NCBI RefSeq assembly: GCF_020731285.1
Contig: NZ_JAJFOW010000003.1
Span: forward strand, 248,001 to 312,000
Direction of reading: 5' to 3'
DNA from: Cohnella baijiui
Lineage (GTDB): Bacteria; Bacillota; Bacilli; Paenibacillales; Paenibacillaceae
DNA length: 64,000 bases
Shown here: positions 1 to 8,575 of the stretch, piece after piece
How positions within the stretch are numbered: position 1 is the stretch's first letter
Layout: each line of letters starts with the position of its first letter
The notes under the pieces: model-generated
Seen by the model: the letters and a program-made list of their open reading frames with translations, nothing else
Told to the model about the DNA's origin: nothing
Databases searched by the model: none
Made by a program: the position numbers and the translations under genes

Positions 1-234
1 ATCACGGAGAAAGGGTTCAGCACCACCAGCTTTGCCGAAGCGGAAATCAAACAAATGATGGGCAAGGCGAGCGCCGAAACGTATGTCGTGGCTGATTCCA
101 CCAAATTCGGCAACCGTTCGCTGAACTTTTTTGCGCCGCTTAGCCAAGCCCATCAGGTCATCGCCGACTCCGGCGTTTCCGATGAATGGCGCGACATGTT
201 GAGAGAGCACGGCACCGAACTGGTTAGAGTATGA
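1..234 (+). CDS. DeoR-family transcriptional regulator, C-terminal part
   Basis: The reading frame is open from the first base and ends in TGA after 77 codons. The residues match the end of the DeoR sugar-phosphate sensor domain: a GFSTTSFAEAEIK stretch followed by a YVVADSTKFG strand, with a final short helix and LVRV. In the family this domain binds a phosphorylated sugar and an N-terminal helix-turn-helix (outside the window) binds DNA. A terminator follows at once, and the aldolase/ABC/kinase genes downstream are a natural target. That regulatory link is inference from position. The 5' part is cut by the window edge. Confidence 0.85.
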   Translation: MTEKGFSTTSFAEAEIKQMMGKASAETYVVADSTKFGNRSLNFFAPLSQAHQVIADSGVSDEWRDMLREHGTELVRV

Positions 235-270
235 TCGGCGACTTGTTCCGTATAATGAAAGGTTGGTAAG

Positions 271-298
271 GGGGACGGTTGCAACCGTTCCCTTTTTA
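271..298 (+). terminator. Rho-independent terminator after the DeoR gene
   Basis: A ten-base stem (GGGGACGGTT with AACCGTTCCC, one G-T pair) has almost no spacer and is followed by CTTTTT. It separates the regulator from the aldolase operon. Confidence 0.8.
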
Positions 299-383
299 GT
301 TTATGCAGGCACCGAACAAATAAACAAAACAAACATTTATCGAAGAAAATTATTAAAAATATGTTCATATTGATCATTTTATA

Positions 384-410
384 TTGACAAAAAAACACAT
401 TATGTTTACT
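384..410 (+). promoter_or_regulatory. Possible promoter for the aldolase-ABC-kinase operon
   Basis: A perfect TTGACA lies at 384-389, followed 15 bases later by TTTACT, a weak -10. The surroundings are AT-rich. The -35 is convincing, the -10 is not, so the exact start is uncertain. Confidence 0.35.
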
Positions 411-433
411 CTTGAGGTGAGAACAAACAAGAT

Positions 434-508
434 ATGGTAAGGAGTGAAGCCAAGGGAAGCGAGCAGAAAAAGGGATTCCGGTATGAACTGTTCGAAAAGC
501 AAAAATAA
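434..508 (+). CDS. Possible 24-residue leader peptide
   Basis: ATG at 434 opens a 24-codon frame that stops at TAA 506-508, two bases before the GGGGAGGTG ribosome site of the aldolase. A GAGGTGA sequence lies 13 bases upstream, which is rather far. The peptide is very basic and charged (MVRSEAKGSEQKKGF...). I do not recognise it. It may be a chance frame or a translated leader of the operon. Confidence 0.2.
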   Translation: MVRSEAKGSEQKKGFRYELFEKQK

Positions 509-523
509 CGGGGAGGTGTTCAC

Positions 524-1402
524 ATGTTGACGACTATGGATAAATTGCTTCGCGTAGCGTATAGGGAAAAATTTGCAGTGGGGGCCTTCAACATTGCGAA
601 CAGCGAATTTGTAAGGGCTGTCATTCGGACGGCGGAAAGAGCGGATTCCCCTGCCATCCTTCAAATCCATCCGAATGAAATTGACCTGATGGGAGACGAC
701 TTTGCCGCCTATTGCGTTCAAGCGGCGCAGCGGGCTAGCGTGCCGATCGTAATCCATCTTGATCACGGCCGCGATATCGATGATGTTGTTCGAGCTATCC
801 GGAATGGATTTACATCCGTCATGATTGACGGATCTCATCTGCCTTACGAAAAGAATGTGGAGCTGACCAAGGAAGCCGTGAAAATCGCTCATGCACAACG
901 GGTTTCCGTTGAGGGGGAACTCGGTACCATCGGGAACACAGGCACGAGTTCAGAAGGCGGAGCGGAGGAGATTCTGTATACGGATCCGGATCAAGCGAAA
1001 GACTTCGTGGATCATACGAATGTCGATACGCTTGCCATTGCAATCGGTACCTCTCATGGGTTCTATCCCAAATCGATGAAGCCTAAGCTCCAGATCGATC
1101 GTTTGTCTCAAATCTATGAAAAAGTAAATATTCCGCTTGTCTTGCATGGAGGATCCGACAACTCGGAAGAGGATATTCGGGGATCCACGAAGTACGGTGT
1201 GGGCAAGATCAATCTCTCCAGTGAAATGAAACGGGCGTTTTTTTCGGAACTTCGCAATACTTTGAACAACAATCCGAATGGTTATGAGCCGGATGCGCTT
1301 TTTCCGAGTTCAACCCAAGCCGCTATGACGGTAATTGCATATAAGATGCAATTGTTCGGTTCCGCGGGCAAGGCTAGCTTGTATCAAGTGACGGCATTGT
1401 AA
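524..1402 (+). CDS. Class II (zinc) ketose-bisphosphate aldolase
   Basis: This 292-residue protein has the class II fructose/tagatose-bisphosphate aldolase pattern. HLDHG at 78-82 supplies the catalytic Asp80 and zinc ligand His81. GELGTIGN at 131-138, TSHGF with His178 and LHGGS with His208 supply the remaining metal-site elements. The family cleaves a ketose bisphosphate to dihydroxyacetone phosphate and an aldehyde in the cytoplasm. The last motif reads LHGGSDN where LHGGSG is usual, which suggests a divergent substrate, perhaps nearer the KbaY/GatY/IolJ branch than glycolytic FbaA. The start has GGGGAGGTG five bases upstream. It heads an apparent operon with an ABC importer and an ADP-dependent kinase-like gene, so its substrate is probably the phosphorylated imported sugar. 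Confidence 0.88.
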   Translation: MLTTMDKLLRVAYREKFAVGAFNIANSEFVRAVIRTAERADSPAILQIHPNEIDLMGDDFAAYCVQAAQRASVPIVIHLDHGRDIDDVVRAIRNGFTSVMIDGSHLPYEKNVELTKEAVKIAHAQRVSVEGELGTIGNTGTSSEGGAEEILYTDPDQAKDFVDHTNVDTLAIAIGTSHGFYPKSMKPKLQIDRLSQIYEKVNIPLVLHGGSDNSEEDIRGSTKYGVGKINLSSEMKRAFFSELRNTLNNNPNGYEPDALFPSSTQAAMTVIAYKMQLFGSAGKASLYQVTAL

Positions 1403-1467
1403 GTTTTTTTGTGGAATCCATTCGGAAAGTCTTAATGAAAAATAAAAAGTAGGGGAGGTTTTATGGG

Positions 1468-2832
1468 TTGAATCCGTTTAAATTGGATCATTTGAAAGCG
1501 CTTAACAAGACAGCGTTTTCCATATTATTTATAGCGAGTATTATGATCGCGCTTGTAGGCTGTTCGGGTTCATCAAGCGACAATGGTGCAACTGCTACTC
1601 AGAATCAAACGGAGACCGCTGCAAATGATTCCAACACTGGGGGAAAAGGCAGCAAAAAAGACATTACGTTAGAGTTCCAACAGTGGTGGGGAGTAGAATT
1701 GCCGGATGGCGTTCTTCAGCAAATCGTTGATGGGTTCACCGCTCAAACGGGGGTAAAGATCAAACTTTTAAGTAATCCGTATGCGGATACGAAAACGCAA
1801 ATTGCAGCCGGCGCGGCGGCTGGAACAATGGCGGACGTTGTTGGTCTTGATGGTTCTTGGGTATATGATTTTGCTAAACACGAGTCCATCGCCAATTTGA
1901 CAGATTTAATGAAAGCGGATGGATATGATGATAGCCAGTTGTCCGATCAAATTAGAGTTGACGGAAACACCTATATGATTCCTGTCGTAAACTTCGCGTA
2001 TCCGATGTATGTAAACTTAGATATCGTAAAAGAAGCCGGCGTTGAATCGATACCGAAGACTTGGTCTGAATTTAAGGAAGCAACTAAAAAAATTAGTACT
2101 TCAACAGGCAAGGCAGGATGGGCGATCCCATTGTCGACAGAATCCCCAAGCGGTATTCAAAACAATTTTATGAGTTGGTTATGGGCATCGGGCGGGTCTA
2201 TGTTAAAGGATGGTAAGCCTGCACTGACGAACAACGCAGACTTAGGCGCGACTGTCGCGTTTGTAAAAGGTTTGTTTGATTCCGGCGTCGTGGCTAAAGG
2301 CTCGAATTCGATGAAAGAAGCGGACATGGTCGGAGAGTTTACAAATGGCCGCGTAGCATTTATGACGGATTCTCTGGCTCATTTGACGCTTATTAAAAAA
2401 GAAGCACCCCAATTAAATTTCGACATTATTCCGGTTCCCGTGAAAGATGGTTTTGCTGGAAAAAGCGGCATGGACGTAGCGAATTGGGGCATTGGAATTG
2501 CAGAAAACAGCAAATACAAGGCAGAAGCCATGAAGTTCGTTGAATACTTAATGAGTCCTGAAGTTAACGCAAAACTGGCGGTTTATGCCAATGCCTTCCC
2601 CGGCAACTCCAAAGCAGAACCCGATTATTCGGCAGCGGATCCGTTATTCTTGAAGGCGTATGATATCTATAAGACTTGTTATGCGGTTAACGAATTTACA
2701 GGACTTCCTACTTCAGAAGAATTAATGAGATCTTTTGACGAGCAACTGCAGCTTTACTTAGGCGGAGATACAAGTTCGGCAACCGATATGTTGGCCGAAA
2801 CGCAAAATATTTGGCAAGACGCATTTAAATAA
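1468..2832 (+). CDS. Sugar ABC transporter substrate-binding lipoprotein
   Basis: The protein (454 residues) begins with a basic, hydrophobic signal segment ending in a lipobox (ALVGC, Cys32). A Ser/Gly/Asn/Thr-rich linker and a family 1 extracellular solute-binding fold follow. It should be anchored to the outer face of the membrane and deliver a sugar or oligosaccharide to the two permeases downstream. I use TTG at 1468, nine bases after AGGGGAGG. An ATG at 1463 lies between but reads ATG GGT TGA and cannot start this gene. A hairpin separates it from the permease genes, a common way to let the binding protein be made in excess. The ligand cannot be read from sequence. Confidence 0.88.
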   Translation: MNPFKLDHLKALNKTAFSILFIASIMIALVGCSGSSSDNGATATQNQTETAANDSNTGGKGSKKDITLEFQQWWGVELPDGVLQQIVDGFTAQTGVKIKLLSNPYADTKTQIAAGAAAGTMADVVGLDGSWVYDFAKHESIANLTDLMKADGYDDSQLSDQIRVDGNTYMIPVVNFAYPMYVNLDIVKEAGVESIPKTWSEFKEATKKISTSTGKAGWAIPLSTESPSGIQNNFMSWLWASGGSMLKDGKPALTNNADLGATVAFVKGLFDSGVVAKGSNSMKEADMVGEFTNGRVAFMTDSLAHLTLIKKEAPQLNFDIIPVPVKDGFAGKSGMDVANWGIGIAENSKYKAEAMKFVEYLMSPEVNAKLAVYANAFPGNSKAEPDYSAADPLFLKAYDIYKTCYAVNEFTGLPTSEELMRSFDEQLQLYLGGDTSSATDMLAETQNIWQDAFK

Positions 2833-2852
2833 TCATTGCATGATTCATCAAT

Positions 2853-2877
2853 GGGATGTATGTCTGACATACATCCC
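2853..2877 (+). terminator. Intra-operon hairpin after the binding-protein gene
   Basis: GGGATGTATGTC and GACATACATCCC form a perfect 12-base inverted repeat around a single T. There is no real T-run, so it more likely stabilises the upstream mRNA or attenuates read-through than stops all transcription. Confidence 0.6.
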
Positions 2878-2902
2878 TGTTCTAGAAAGGCGGTCTTAGC
2901 AG

Positions 2903-3784
2903 GTGAGAGTTGAGAAAATAAGAAGGTCCGAGCCCTATTTCTATCTCGCGCCGACCATTATTTTAATGGTCATATTGTTAATCATACCCATCATTATGGT
3001 TGTTCGTTATTCCTTTTACGATAATGTAATTATTAATAAACATCCTCAATTTATAGGTTTCGAAAATTTTGCAAAAGTGTTCCATAATAAATCCTTTTCA
3101 GCGGCTGCAAAGAATACGTTGATTTTTGTTGGCGGCAGTGTGATTGTTCATTTGTTTATTGGGATGACATTTGCGATGCTATTGAATACAAAATACCTAA
3201 GCGCAAAAACAAAAGCTTTATTCAGAGTAATTTTTGCTTTGCCATGGATGTTCACGGCGTCTGTGATTGCCATTCTGTGGAAAATGCTGCTGGATCCACA
3301 CGGCGTTGTTAACTACTTATTGGAAATATTTAATTTAAACAGTACCCAGGTAGAATGGTTGGCTTCAAGAGATTTTGCGTTGCTTTCGGTTACGATCATT
3401 AACATCTGGGCGGGATATCCATTCTATATGGTAAGTATTTTAGCCGGGCTTCAAGGAATCCCCTCTGACCTTTATGAGTCTTCCGCGATTGATGGTGCAA
3501 GCGCCGTACAGCATTTTTTCCGCATTACCATTCCGCAGTTAAAACCAATTCTAATCAGTCTATTAATGTTGGATTTTGTATGGACCTTGCAACAATTTGC
3601 CCTCATTTGGATGACGACTGGCGGAGGCCCCATTCATTCGACTGAGATGCTTAGTACGTTTATATATAAATTAGGGTTTAGCAAGTATCAATATTCTCAG
3701 GCTTCGGCTAGCGCGGTCATTTTGTTAGTGATTTGTTCGATTGTCGCGTTTTTTTATGTACGCCATCAGAGAGGGCAGGAATAA
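2903..3784 (+). CDS. Sugar ABC transporter permease, MalF/UgpA type
   Basis: This integral membrane protein (293 residues) has about six transmembrane helices. The EAA loop of binding-protein-dependent permeases is clear: SAIDGASAVQHFF followed by RITIPQLKP at about residue 195-220, where the ATPase docks. It starts at GTG 2903 with a GAAAGG ribosome site about 12 bases upstream. It pairs with the next permease, whose start lies just beyond this gene's stop. No ATPase gene is present in the operon, so a shared MsmX/MsiK-type ATPase elsewhere probably drives import. Confidence 0.9.
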   Translation: MRVEKIRRSEPYFYLAPTIILMVILLIIPIIMVVRYSFYDNVIINKHPQFIGFENFAKVFHNKSFSAAAKNTLIFVGGSVIVHLFIGMTFAMLLNTKYLSAKTKALFRVIFALPWMFTASVIAILWKMLLDPHGVVNYLLEIFNLNSTQVEWLASRDFALLSVTIINIWAGYPFYMVSILAGLQGIPSDLYESSAIDGASAVQHFFRITIPQLKPILISLLMLDFVWTLQQFALIWMTTGGGPIHSTEMLSTFIYKLGFSKYQYSQASASAVILLVICSIVAFFYVRHQRGQE

Positions 3785-3785
3785 T

Positions 3786-4622
3786 ATGGTTGGAGGAAAA
3801 AGCGGGTATATTAAAGTTCTGGTTGTAACCCTGTTGATGATTGGAACCCTCTTTTCAGGTTTCCCTATCTTGTGGATGGTTTTGAATTCCTTTAAACCAA
3901 ACTCGGAAATCTTCGCATGGCCGCCAACGTGGATTTCCAAGAACTTCTTGGTGGATGCTTACGTGGAGATTTTCAAAAATCCGGAAAAAATCAGATTTTT
4001 CGTAAATAGCTATTTTATAGCTTTTACCGCAGTTATTTTGACTTTAGCGATAAGTATTCTCGCTTCTTACAGCTTCAGCAGGTTTAAATTTAGGGGCAAA
4101 AATGTAATCAACACCATTATTGTAAGCGTTCAGGCGGTGCCGCCTATCACATTATTAATTCCCTATTTGAGTTTGATTGTAACAATGAAATTATATAACA
4201 CCTATGGCGCGTTGATTCTAACCTATCTGTTGTTTACGCTGCCTTATGCAATCTTAATGATGACCGGATATTTGAATACGTTGCCTAAAGACTTGGATGA
4301 AGCGGTGATGATGGATGGCGGATCCAGGTTTAGAGCGCTCTGGACGGTATTGGTTCCGGTATCGGTTCCCGGATTAGTCTCCGTAGGAATGTATACCTTC
4401 ATGCAGTCATGGAACGAATATCTGTTTGCTTTAGCTTTAACAAAGACGAATGAGTATCGAACGGTCCCTGTAGGAATTAGCTTGCTCATGGGCCAGCATG
4501 CGTATGAATGGAACCAGATGATGGCGATGAGCGTACTCGGGTCGTTGCCGGTATTGCTCCTGTTCTTATTTTTCCAAAGATATTTCATTGCAGGGATGAC
4601 ATCCGGAGCTGTTAAGCACTAA
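3786..4622 (+). CDS. Sugar ABC transporter permease, MalG type
   Basis: The second membrane component (278 residues from this start) has about six helices and the EAA loop EAVMMDGGSRFRALW followed by VLVPVSVPGL. The frame is open further upstream into the previous gene, but ATG 3786 has AGGGCAGGA six bases before it and gives a normal MalG-like N-terminus, so I use it. It ends in a short hydrophilic tail (SGAVKH), as usual for the family. It is followed after 36 bases by the kinase-like gene. Confidence 0.9.
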   Translation: MVGGKSGYIKVLVVTLLMIGTLFSGFPILWMVLNSFKPNSEIFAWPPTWISKNFLVDAYVEIFKNPEKIRFFVNSYFIAFTAVILTLAISILASYSFSRFKFRGKNVINTIIVSVQAVPPITLLIPYLSLIVTMKLYNTYGALILTYLLFTLPYAILMMTGYLNTLPKDLDEAVMMDGGSRFRALWTVLVPVSVPGLVSVGMYTFMQSWNEYLFALALTKTNEYRTVPVGISLLMGQHAYEWNQMMAMSVLGSLPVLLLFLFFQRYFIAGMTSGAVKH

Positions 4623-4658
4623 GTAACGAAAATCTAAAATCCGCAGAGGGACATAATC

Positions 4659-5975
4659 ATGAGAATAGAAGAGAAGTATGCCGAACTTTATATCAAAATG
4701 GATGAGAACATCAATGTCCGAAAAAACAACGGAAAAATGCCTGCTATGGGGTATACAAGCAACTTGGATGTTTTATGCGATTTTCAGATGGATATTTTAA
4801 ATCATCTCCTTGAAGAATTTATGCAGGGAGAAGACTTGCGTAACATGAAAGCATCAAAGGTTATAAGAACAGTACAGGATTTTATTCGCACTTTGGTTTA
4901 TTTTTGCGGGAAGGGAATTGGCGGCGAGGTTGAGATAGAAGATACCGAAATCATCGAGAAGTTCTTTGCGACGAAGTACGGTATAGGAGGAACTGCAGCA
5001 CAAGCGGCAATGGCATTAGCTGCCGTTGGATGTCCCTCCGTTATTCATCTGACCGATGATTCCAAAGAGGTTTGCGAAATTCTTGATTCGCCGCGCATCT
5101 ATACAGTGTCTGCTGACGGCAGCTTGATTCATACAAACCAAGTGACACAAAAATCCGAACAAGAATTACACTACATTATACAGTTTAAAAAAGGAGACAT
5201 GATCCGTTTAGGAGATCAAGAGCTGGCGATACCGATATCGAATCGTTTGATTATTACAAGGATTACGGTAAACGAAATCATGCCGTTCTCGAAGCCCTAT
5301 TTCGAGTATATTGAGAGGTATGCCAAAGATATCAGCAGTAACGTACTTTCTAGCTTCAATGCCCTTAAGGACAAAGAAATTTTACAAAAACGATTAGATG
5401 ATGTAAGACAACATATAAGAAAGTATAAGGCGAATAACGAGTCGGGTATCGTGTTTTTTGAGGATGCTCATTATCACAGTGATGCAATAAGAAAATTATG
5501 CATCGAAACGATCTATTCCGAAGTGGATATGGTTTGCATGAATGAAGAAGAGCTGGCTTATACACTAAGTATGTATAATTTCCCTATTCAGATTGATGAT
5601 ATCATCTCATGCGTGGAGGGGATAAAATACCTTAAAGAGAAATTTAGGATGAGCAAGGGCATCATTGTACATACAAAGGATTATTCTTTGTATGTAGGAG
5701 ATAGGCTTCCAATTGATATCGAAAGCGGTCTCATCTATGGAAATATGCTTGCTACTGCAAAAGCTATGGTTGGTTGGTATGGTTCTAAGGAAGAGATATC
5801 AAAAGTGATAGAGCTTCCTCTGAGCGAAAAGGGAGTGTTTAATAAGGAAATAATAGATAAGAGTATATATGCTGGAGAGGCCATAATCGTTCCTACCAAG
5901 TATATCGATAAGCCCCGGTATACGATTGGATTAGGCGATTCATTTGTAGCAGGCGTCCAAATTTGTTTTATGTAA
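4659..5975 (+). CDS. ADP-dependent phosphofructokinase/glucokinase family protein
   Basis: The protein is 438 residues, about the normal size for the ADP-specific sugar kinase branch of the ribokinase fold. A glycine/alanine-rich GIGGTAAQAAMALAAVG helix at about 111-127 sits where the family binds the sugar. Near the C-terminus GLGDSFVAG at 424-432 carries the catalytic Asp of the family (GxGD). The family transfers phosphate from ADP, giving AMP. It is best known from archaea and animals, and bacterial members are less common. As the last gene after an ABC importer and with a class II aldolase at the operon head, it probably phosphorylates the imported sugar. Assignment rests on these two motifs and length; an ordinary ribokinase-fold kinase is the alternative. 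Confidence 0.7.
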   Translation: MRIEEKYAELYIKMDENINVRKNNGKMPAMGYTSNLDVLCDFQMDILNHLLEEFMQGEDLRNMKASKVIRTVQDFIRTLVYFCGKGIGGEVEIEDTEIIEKFFATKYGIGGTAAQAAMALAAVGCPSVIHLTDDSKEVCEILDSPRIYTVSADGSLIHTNQVTQKSEQELHYIIQFKKGDMIRLGDQELAIPISNRLIITRITVNEIMPFSKPYFEYIERYAKDISSNVLSSFNALKDKEILQKRLDDVRQHIRKYKANNESGIVFFEDAHYHSDAIRKLCIETIYSEVDMVCMNEEELAYTLSMYNFPIQIDDIISCVEGIKYLKEKFRMSKGIIVHTKDYSLYVGDRLPIDIESGLIYGNMLATAKAMVGWYGSKEEISKVIELPLSEKGVFNKEIIDKSIYAGEAIIVPTKYIDKPRYTIGLGDSFVAGVQICFM

Positions 5976-6045
5976 CACATTCGCGAAATATAGCTGCATT
6001 TCTGTTGAAGCTCAAGCGTAATTCATGCTTTGACCCGTATAGTCA

Positions 6046-6195
6046 ATGCAGGAAGATGCGCTTGTATTGTTGCCGTGGATGAAGATATCGTTCCTCGATT
6101 ATCTGGGTCAAATCGGCTTAAGGTATCTCTCCATGCCAATCATGAGTATTGCGGTAGGCTGGTTGTTGGCTAGAAGAGAGCTCAAAACGCAATAA
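6046..6195 (+). pseudogene. Possible remnant of a membrane-protein 3' end
   Basis: The stretch 5976-6456 has no clear gene. Inside it a 49-residue frame (6046-6195) begins MQEDALVLLPW and ends in a hydrophobic segment followed by ARRELKTQ, just before a strong terminator. There is no obvious ribosome site. It looks like the end of a lost membrane protein, but this is only a guess from composition. The rest of the gap holds the terminator and a repeat listed separately. Confidence 0.2.
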
Positions 6196-6210
6196 GTTCG
6201 TTCGTGGATT

Positions 6211-6375
6211 GCCCTCTCTTGGATGAGAGGGTTTTTTATTTTTGTGGCATAAACAACGACCGCTCCGGTGGCGATTCATCAAGCGGCTCATTCCCTTTTT
6301 TACTTTTTTTAGATTTACGTTTAGAGCCCATTTAGAAATAACCATTAAACTGAATAAGGAAAGCAGTATTGAAAT
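6211..6375 (+). repeat. Dispersed repeat, copy 1 (terminator plus leader)
   Basis: The first 40 bases (from GCCCTCTCTTGG through TGTGGCAT) are identical to 15681-15720. After a diverged stretch of unequal length the match resumes at TTTACTTTTTTTAG and runs to about TATTGA with a few differences. Similarity begins abruptly at the terminator; the sequences upstream of the two copies are unrelated. Confidence 0.85.
6212..6237 (+). terminator. Rho-independent terminator
   Basis: CCCTCTC and GAGAGGG form a seven-base stem with loop TTGGAT, followed by TTTTTT. It lies 237 bases beyond the kinase-like gene and can end transcription of that operon. Confidence 0.85.
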
Positions 6376-6456
6376 ACACGCTGATATTCAAGAAGAACGG
6401 AGGGAACTCGTCAGTTCATCCGGCTTTATGCCGGCAAGTCCATGGCGTAAACGGGT

Positions 6457-7497
6457 ATGCAAAAGAAACCGTCTGTGCTGCTCCGGGCAATCAAAATGGT
6501 ACAGGACCATCCGATTCTTTATAGCGGAAAAAAACTCCACATCGTCTATTTCGGAATATTCAGCGCCTTGAACGCGATGTCGATTCTAACCGCTTTTTAT
6601 TACTACTTGTTCATTCACGGATATGCCGTCTCGGAAAGCACTTACTACATGCTGCCGGTCGGGGGAGTGATGGTTTGGGCCGGCGCCAGGCTCATGCATC
6701 TGATTGCGCTCGGCAAAAAATTTTTCCGGAATCCCAAAAAATATATGTCCGAAACCGGGTTTTATTTCCAGGGCGGAATCATAGGTGCCGTCCTATGGTC
6801 GATTCTATACGCTTCCGTTGCGAACATCCCGCTCAGCTTCGTTTGGGACGGTCTTTGCTTCGGTACGTTGTTGGGACAATTTTTCGGACGAATCGGTTGT
6901 TTTAATTACGGGTGCTGCTACGGGAAAACAACGACTTCCCGATGGGGAATCGCCTACACAAACTTGAAATCGAAAATTTTGCGGCTTCATCCCGAGCTTC
7001 AAGGCGTGCGCGTTCATCCGGTACAGCTCTACAAGTCCGGCATCAATCTAGCCGCTTTTACGACCTTGATGTGCCTCATTCCCTTACATTTGCCCAACGG
7101 TCTCATTACAATCGGGTTTTTCATCTACCATGGAGCGACGCGCATCATGATGGAATGGTTTCGCGCGGACATTTATTTCCGCCAAAAGAGAAACCGGATT
7201 ACCTATTATTTTTCGGTGATGGCGATCCTCTCGGCAATTCCGTTGCTGTTATTCGGGAAAGCTGCCGATCCATTATTTTTGCAGCGCAGTTCGCTATCCG
7301 AGCCGCATTCGCTGAAATCCGTGAATCAGCTATTGTTCCATACTCCGTACTTGATAGAGGTCGTTCTGCTCATCGGGGCCATCATGTTCGTCGGATACGG
7401 GATTCACGGCAAAACATTAGGAAGATTTCCAATTCCGGAAAGGGGGACACATGAACACAACCGTGATGATCGTCGGAGCCGGTCCATACGGCATTAG
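6457..7497 (+). CDS. Lgt-like integral membrane protein (prolipoprotein diacylglyceryl transferase family, divergent)
   Basis: The protein has 346 residues with about seven hydrophobic helices. It shows the Lgt core in altered form: GRIGCFNYGCCYG at 145-157 where true Lgt has GRxGNFxNxExxG, followed by VHPVQLY at 186-192. True Lgt moves diacylglycerol from phosphatidylglycerol to the lipobox cysteine. The GCCYG variant marks paralogues of unknown reaction, so I would not call this the housekeeping lgt. ATG 6457 is the first possible ATG after an in-frame TAA and has only a weak ribosome site. The next gene starts inside it (47-base overlap), implying coupling with a flavoprotein and a PLP-fold protein. 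The hydrophilic tail encoded in the overlap may be of little importance. Confidence 0.75.
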   Translation: MQKKPSVLLRAIKMVQDHPILYSGKKLHIVYFGIFSALNAMSILTAFYYYLFIHGYAVSESTYYMLPVGGVMVWAGARLMHLIALGKKFFRNPKKYMSETGFYFQGGIIGAVLWSILYASVANIPLSFVWDGLCFGTLLGQFFGRIGCFNYGCCYGKTTTSRWGIAYTNLKSKILRLHPELQGVRVHPVQLYKSGINLAAFTTLMCLIPLHLPNGLITIGFFIYHGATRIMMEWFRADIYFRQKRNRITYYFSVMAILSAIPLLLFGKAADPLFLQRSSLSEPHSLKSVNQLLFHTPYLIEVVLLIGAIMFVGYGIHGKTLGRFPIPERGTHEHNRDDRRSRSIRH

Positions 7498-8575
7498 TCT
7501 TGCCTATGAGCTTTGGCGGCTCAAAGTGCCATTCGTAATCGCGGGGCAACCCTTCTCGCTTTGGTTCGATCATACGCTCGGCTCCATGTCGATTCGCTCC
7601 GACTATCATACGAGCGAGATCTATACGCGAGATAATACTTTCAACATCAAGCGCTATATCCAGCAGAAATTCCCCGACCGAGCCGACGAGCTGTTAAACC
7701 ACCGCATCTCGACTTCGGTATTTCGCGATTATTTGCGGGACGTGTTGAAGCGCTTGCCGTTTCCCATCGAACGGCAAAAAGTGGTGCATGTAAAAAAGCA
7801 GGGGGCATTATTCGTGCACACATTGGAAGACGGGCGGCAAGTAATCTCCGAAGCGAGCATCATGGCCACGGGCATCGAAAATCACGGCGTGATTCCGGAG
7901 GGTCTGGCGTCGCTGAGATCCGACCTCGTGTTGCATAGCTGGCAGGTAGCGGACTACGAAAACATAAAAAACAAGCGCCTGCTCGTTGTCGGAGCAGGGC
8001 AGTCCGCCGCGGAATGCGCCGCCCATTTGTCCAAGGAAAACCAGGTCACCTGGGTGATGCGCAAGCAACCCGTGTTTTATTCCGAACCGATCAATTTGCC
8101 AAAACCGGCGTTCAAGTTCATCCTGTACGCCTCTCCGTATTACTATTTCCTGCCGCCGCGGATCAAATCGCTGCTCGGCAAAAAATTCGTCGAGACGACC
8201 ATGACGCCAGATATGAAAAACGTATGGGAATCGAACGACCTTCGCACCGTCTATGCGGACGTAAACGACTTGAAGTTGTATGAGGATAAAGATGGACCCA
8301 TCAAATCGGACGTATTGAACGAGTCCTATGACGGGGTTATCGCGGCGACGGGCTTCCGCTACCGATTGGATGCACTCCGCTTCCTGGATGCCGGTCTTCG
8401 GCGAGCCATTCAAGTCGAAGGCGGCATCCCGATCGTCAATTTCCGATTTGAAACGAGCGTGGAAAAGCTGTATATGGTCGGCGGAATCACGGAGCCCCGT
8501 TACGGCCCCGCACAGCGGTTCATGATCGGAGCGAGACACGCTACGCTTACTTTAGGGAGAGAATTGTGTCCATGA
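7451..8575 (+). CDS. FAD/NAD(P)-dependent oxidoreductase (flavin monooxygenase-like)
   Basis: The protein (374 residues) has two dinucleotide-binding motifs. VGAGPYG at about 8-14 is for FAD; VVGAGQSAAECAAHL at about 178-192 is for NAD(P)H. ATGIENHG and a late ATGFRY element are further Rossmann-type strand ends. The layout resembles class B flavin monooxygenases and ornithine/lysine hydroxylases, or small pyridine nucleotide-disulfide oxidoreductases. No CxxC redox pair is visible, so thioredoxin-reductase chemistry is unlikely. It starts within the Lgt-like gene at ATG 7451 after AAAGGGGGACAC and overlaps the next gene by ten bases. The tight packing points to a common pathway with both neighbours; the substrate is unknown. 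Confidence 0.8.
   Translation: MNTTVMIVGAGPYGISLAYELWRLKVPFVIAGQPFSLWFDHTLGSMSIRSDYHTSEIYTRDNTFNIKRYIQQKFPDRADELLNHRISTSVFRDYLRDVLKRLPFPIERQKVVHVKKQGALFVHTLEDGRQVISEASIMATGIENHGVIPEGLASLRSDLVLHSWQVADYENIKNKRLLVVGAGQSAAECAAHLSKENQVTWVMRKQPVFYSEPINLPKPAFKFILYASPYYYFLPPRIKSLLGKKFVETTMTPDMKNVWESNDLRTVYADVNDLKLYEDKDGPIKSDVLNESYDGVIAATGFRYRLDALRFLDAGLRRAIQVEGGIPIVNFRFETSVEKLYMVGGITEPRYGPAQRFMIGARHATLTLGRELCP

Noticed and set aside
6242..6571. Frame of 109 codons within the dispersed repeat
   Set aside because: It begins inside the terminator repeat, overlaps the Lgt-like gene in another frame and is not conserved in repeat copy 2.
6457..7497. Annotation as the housekeeping lgt
   Set aside because: The core motif is GRIGCFNYGCCYG and lacks the asparagine and glutamate of the true Lgt signature; the genomic context is also wrong.
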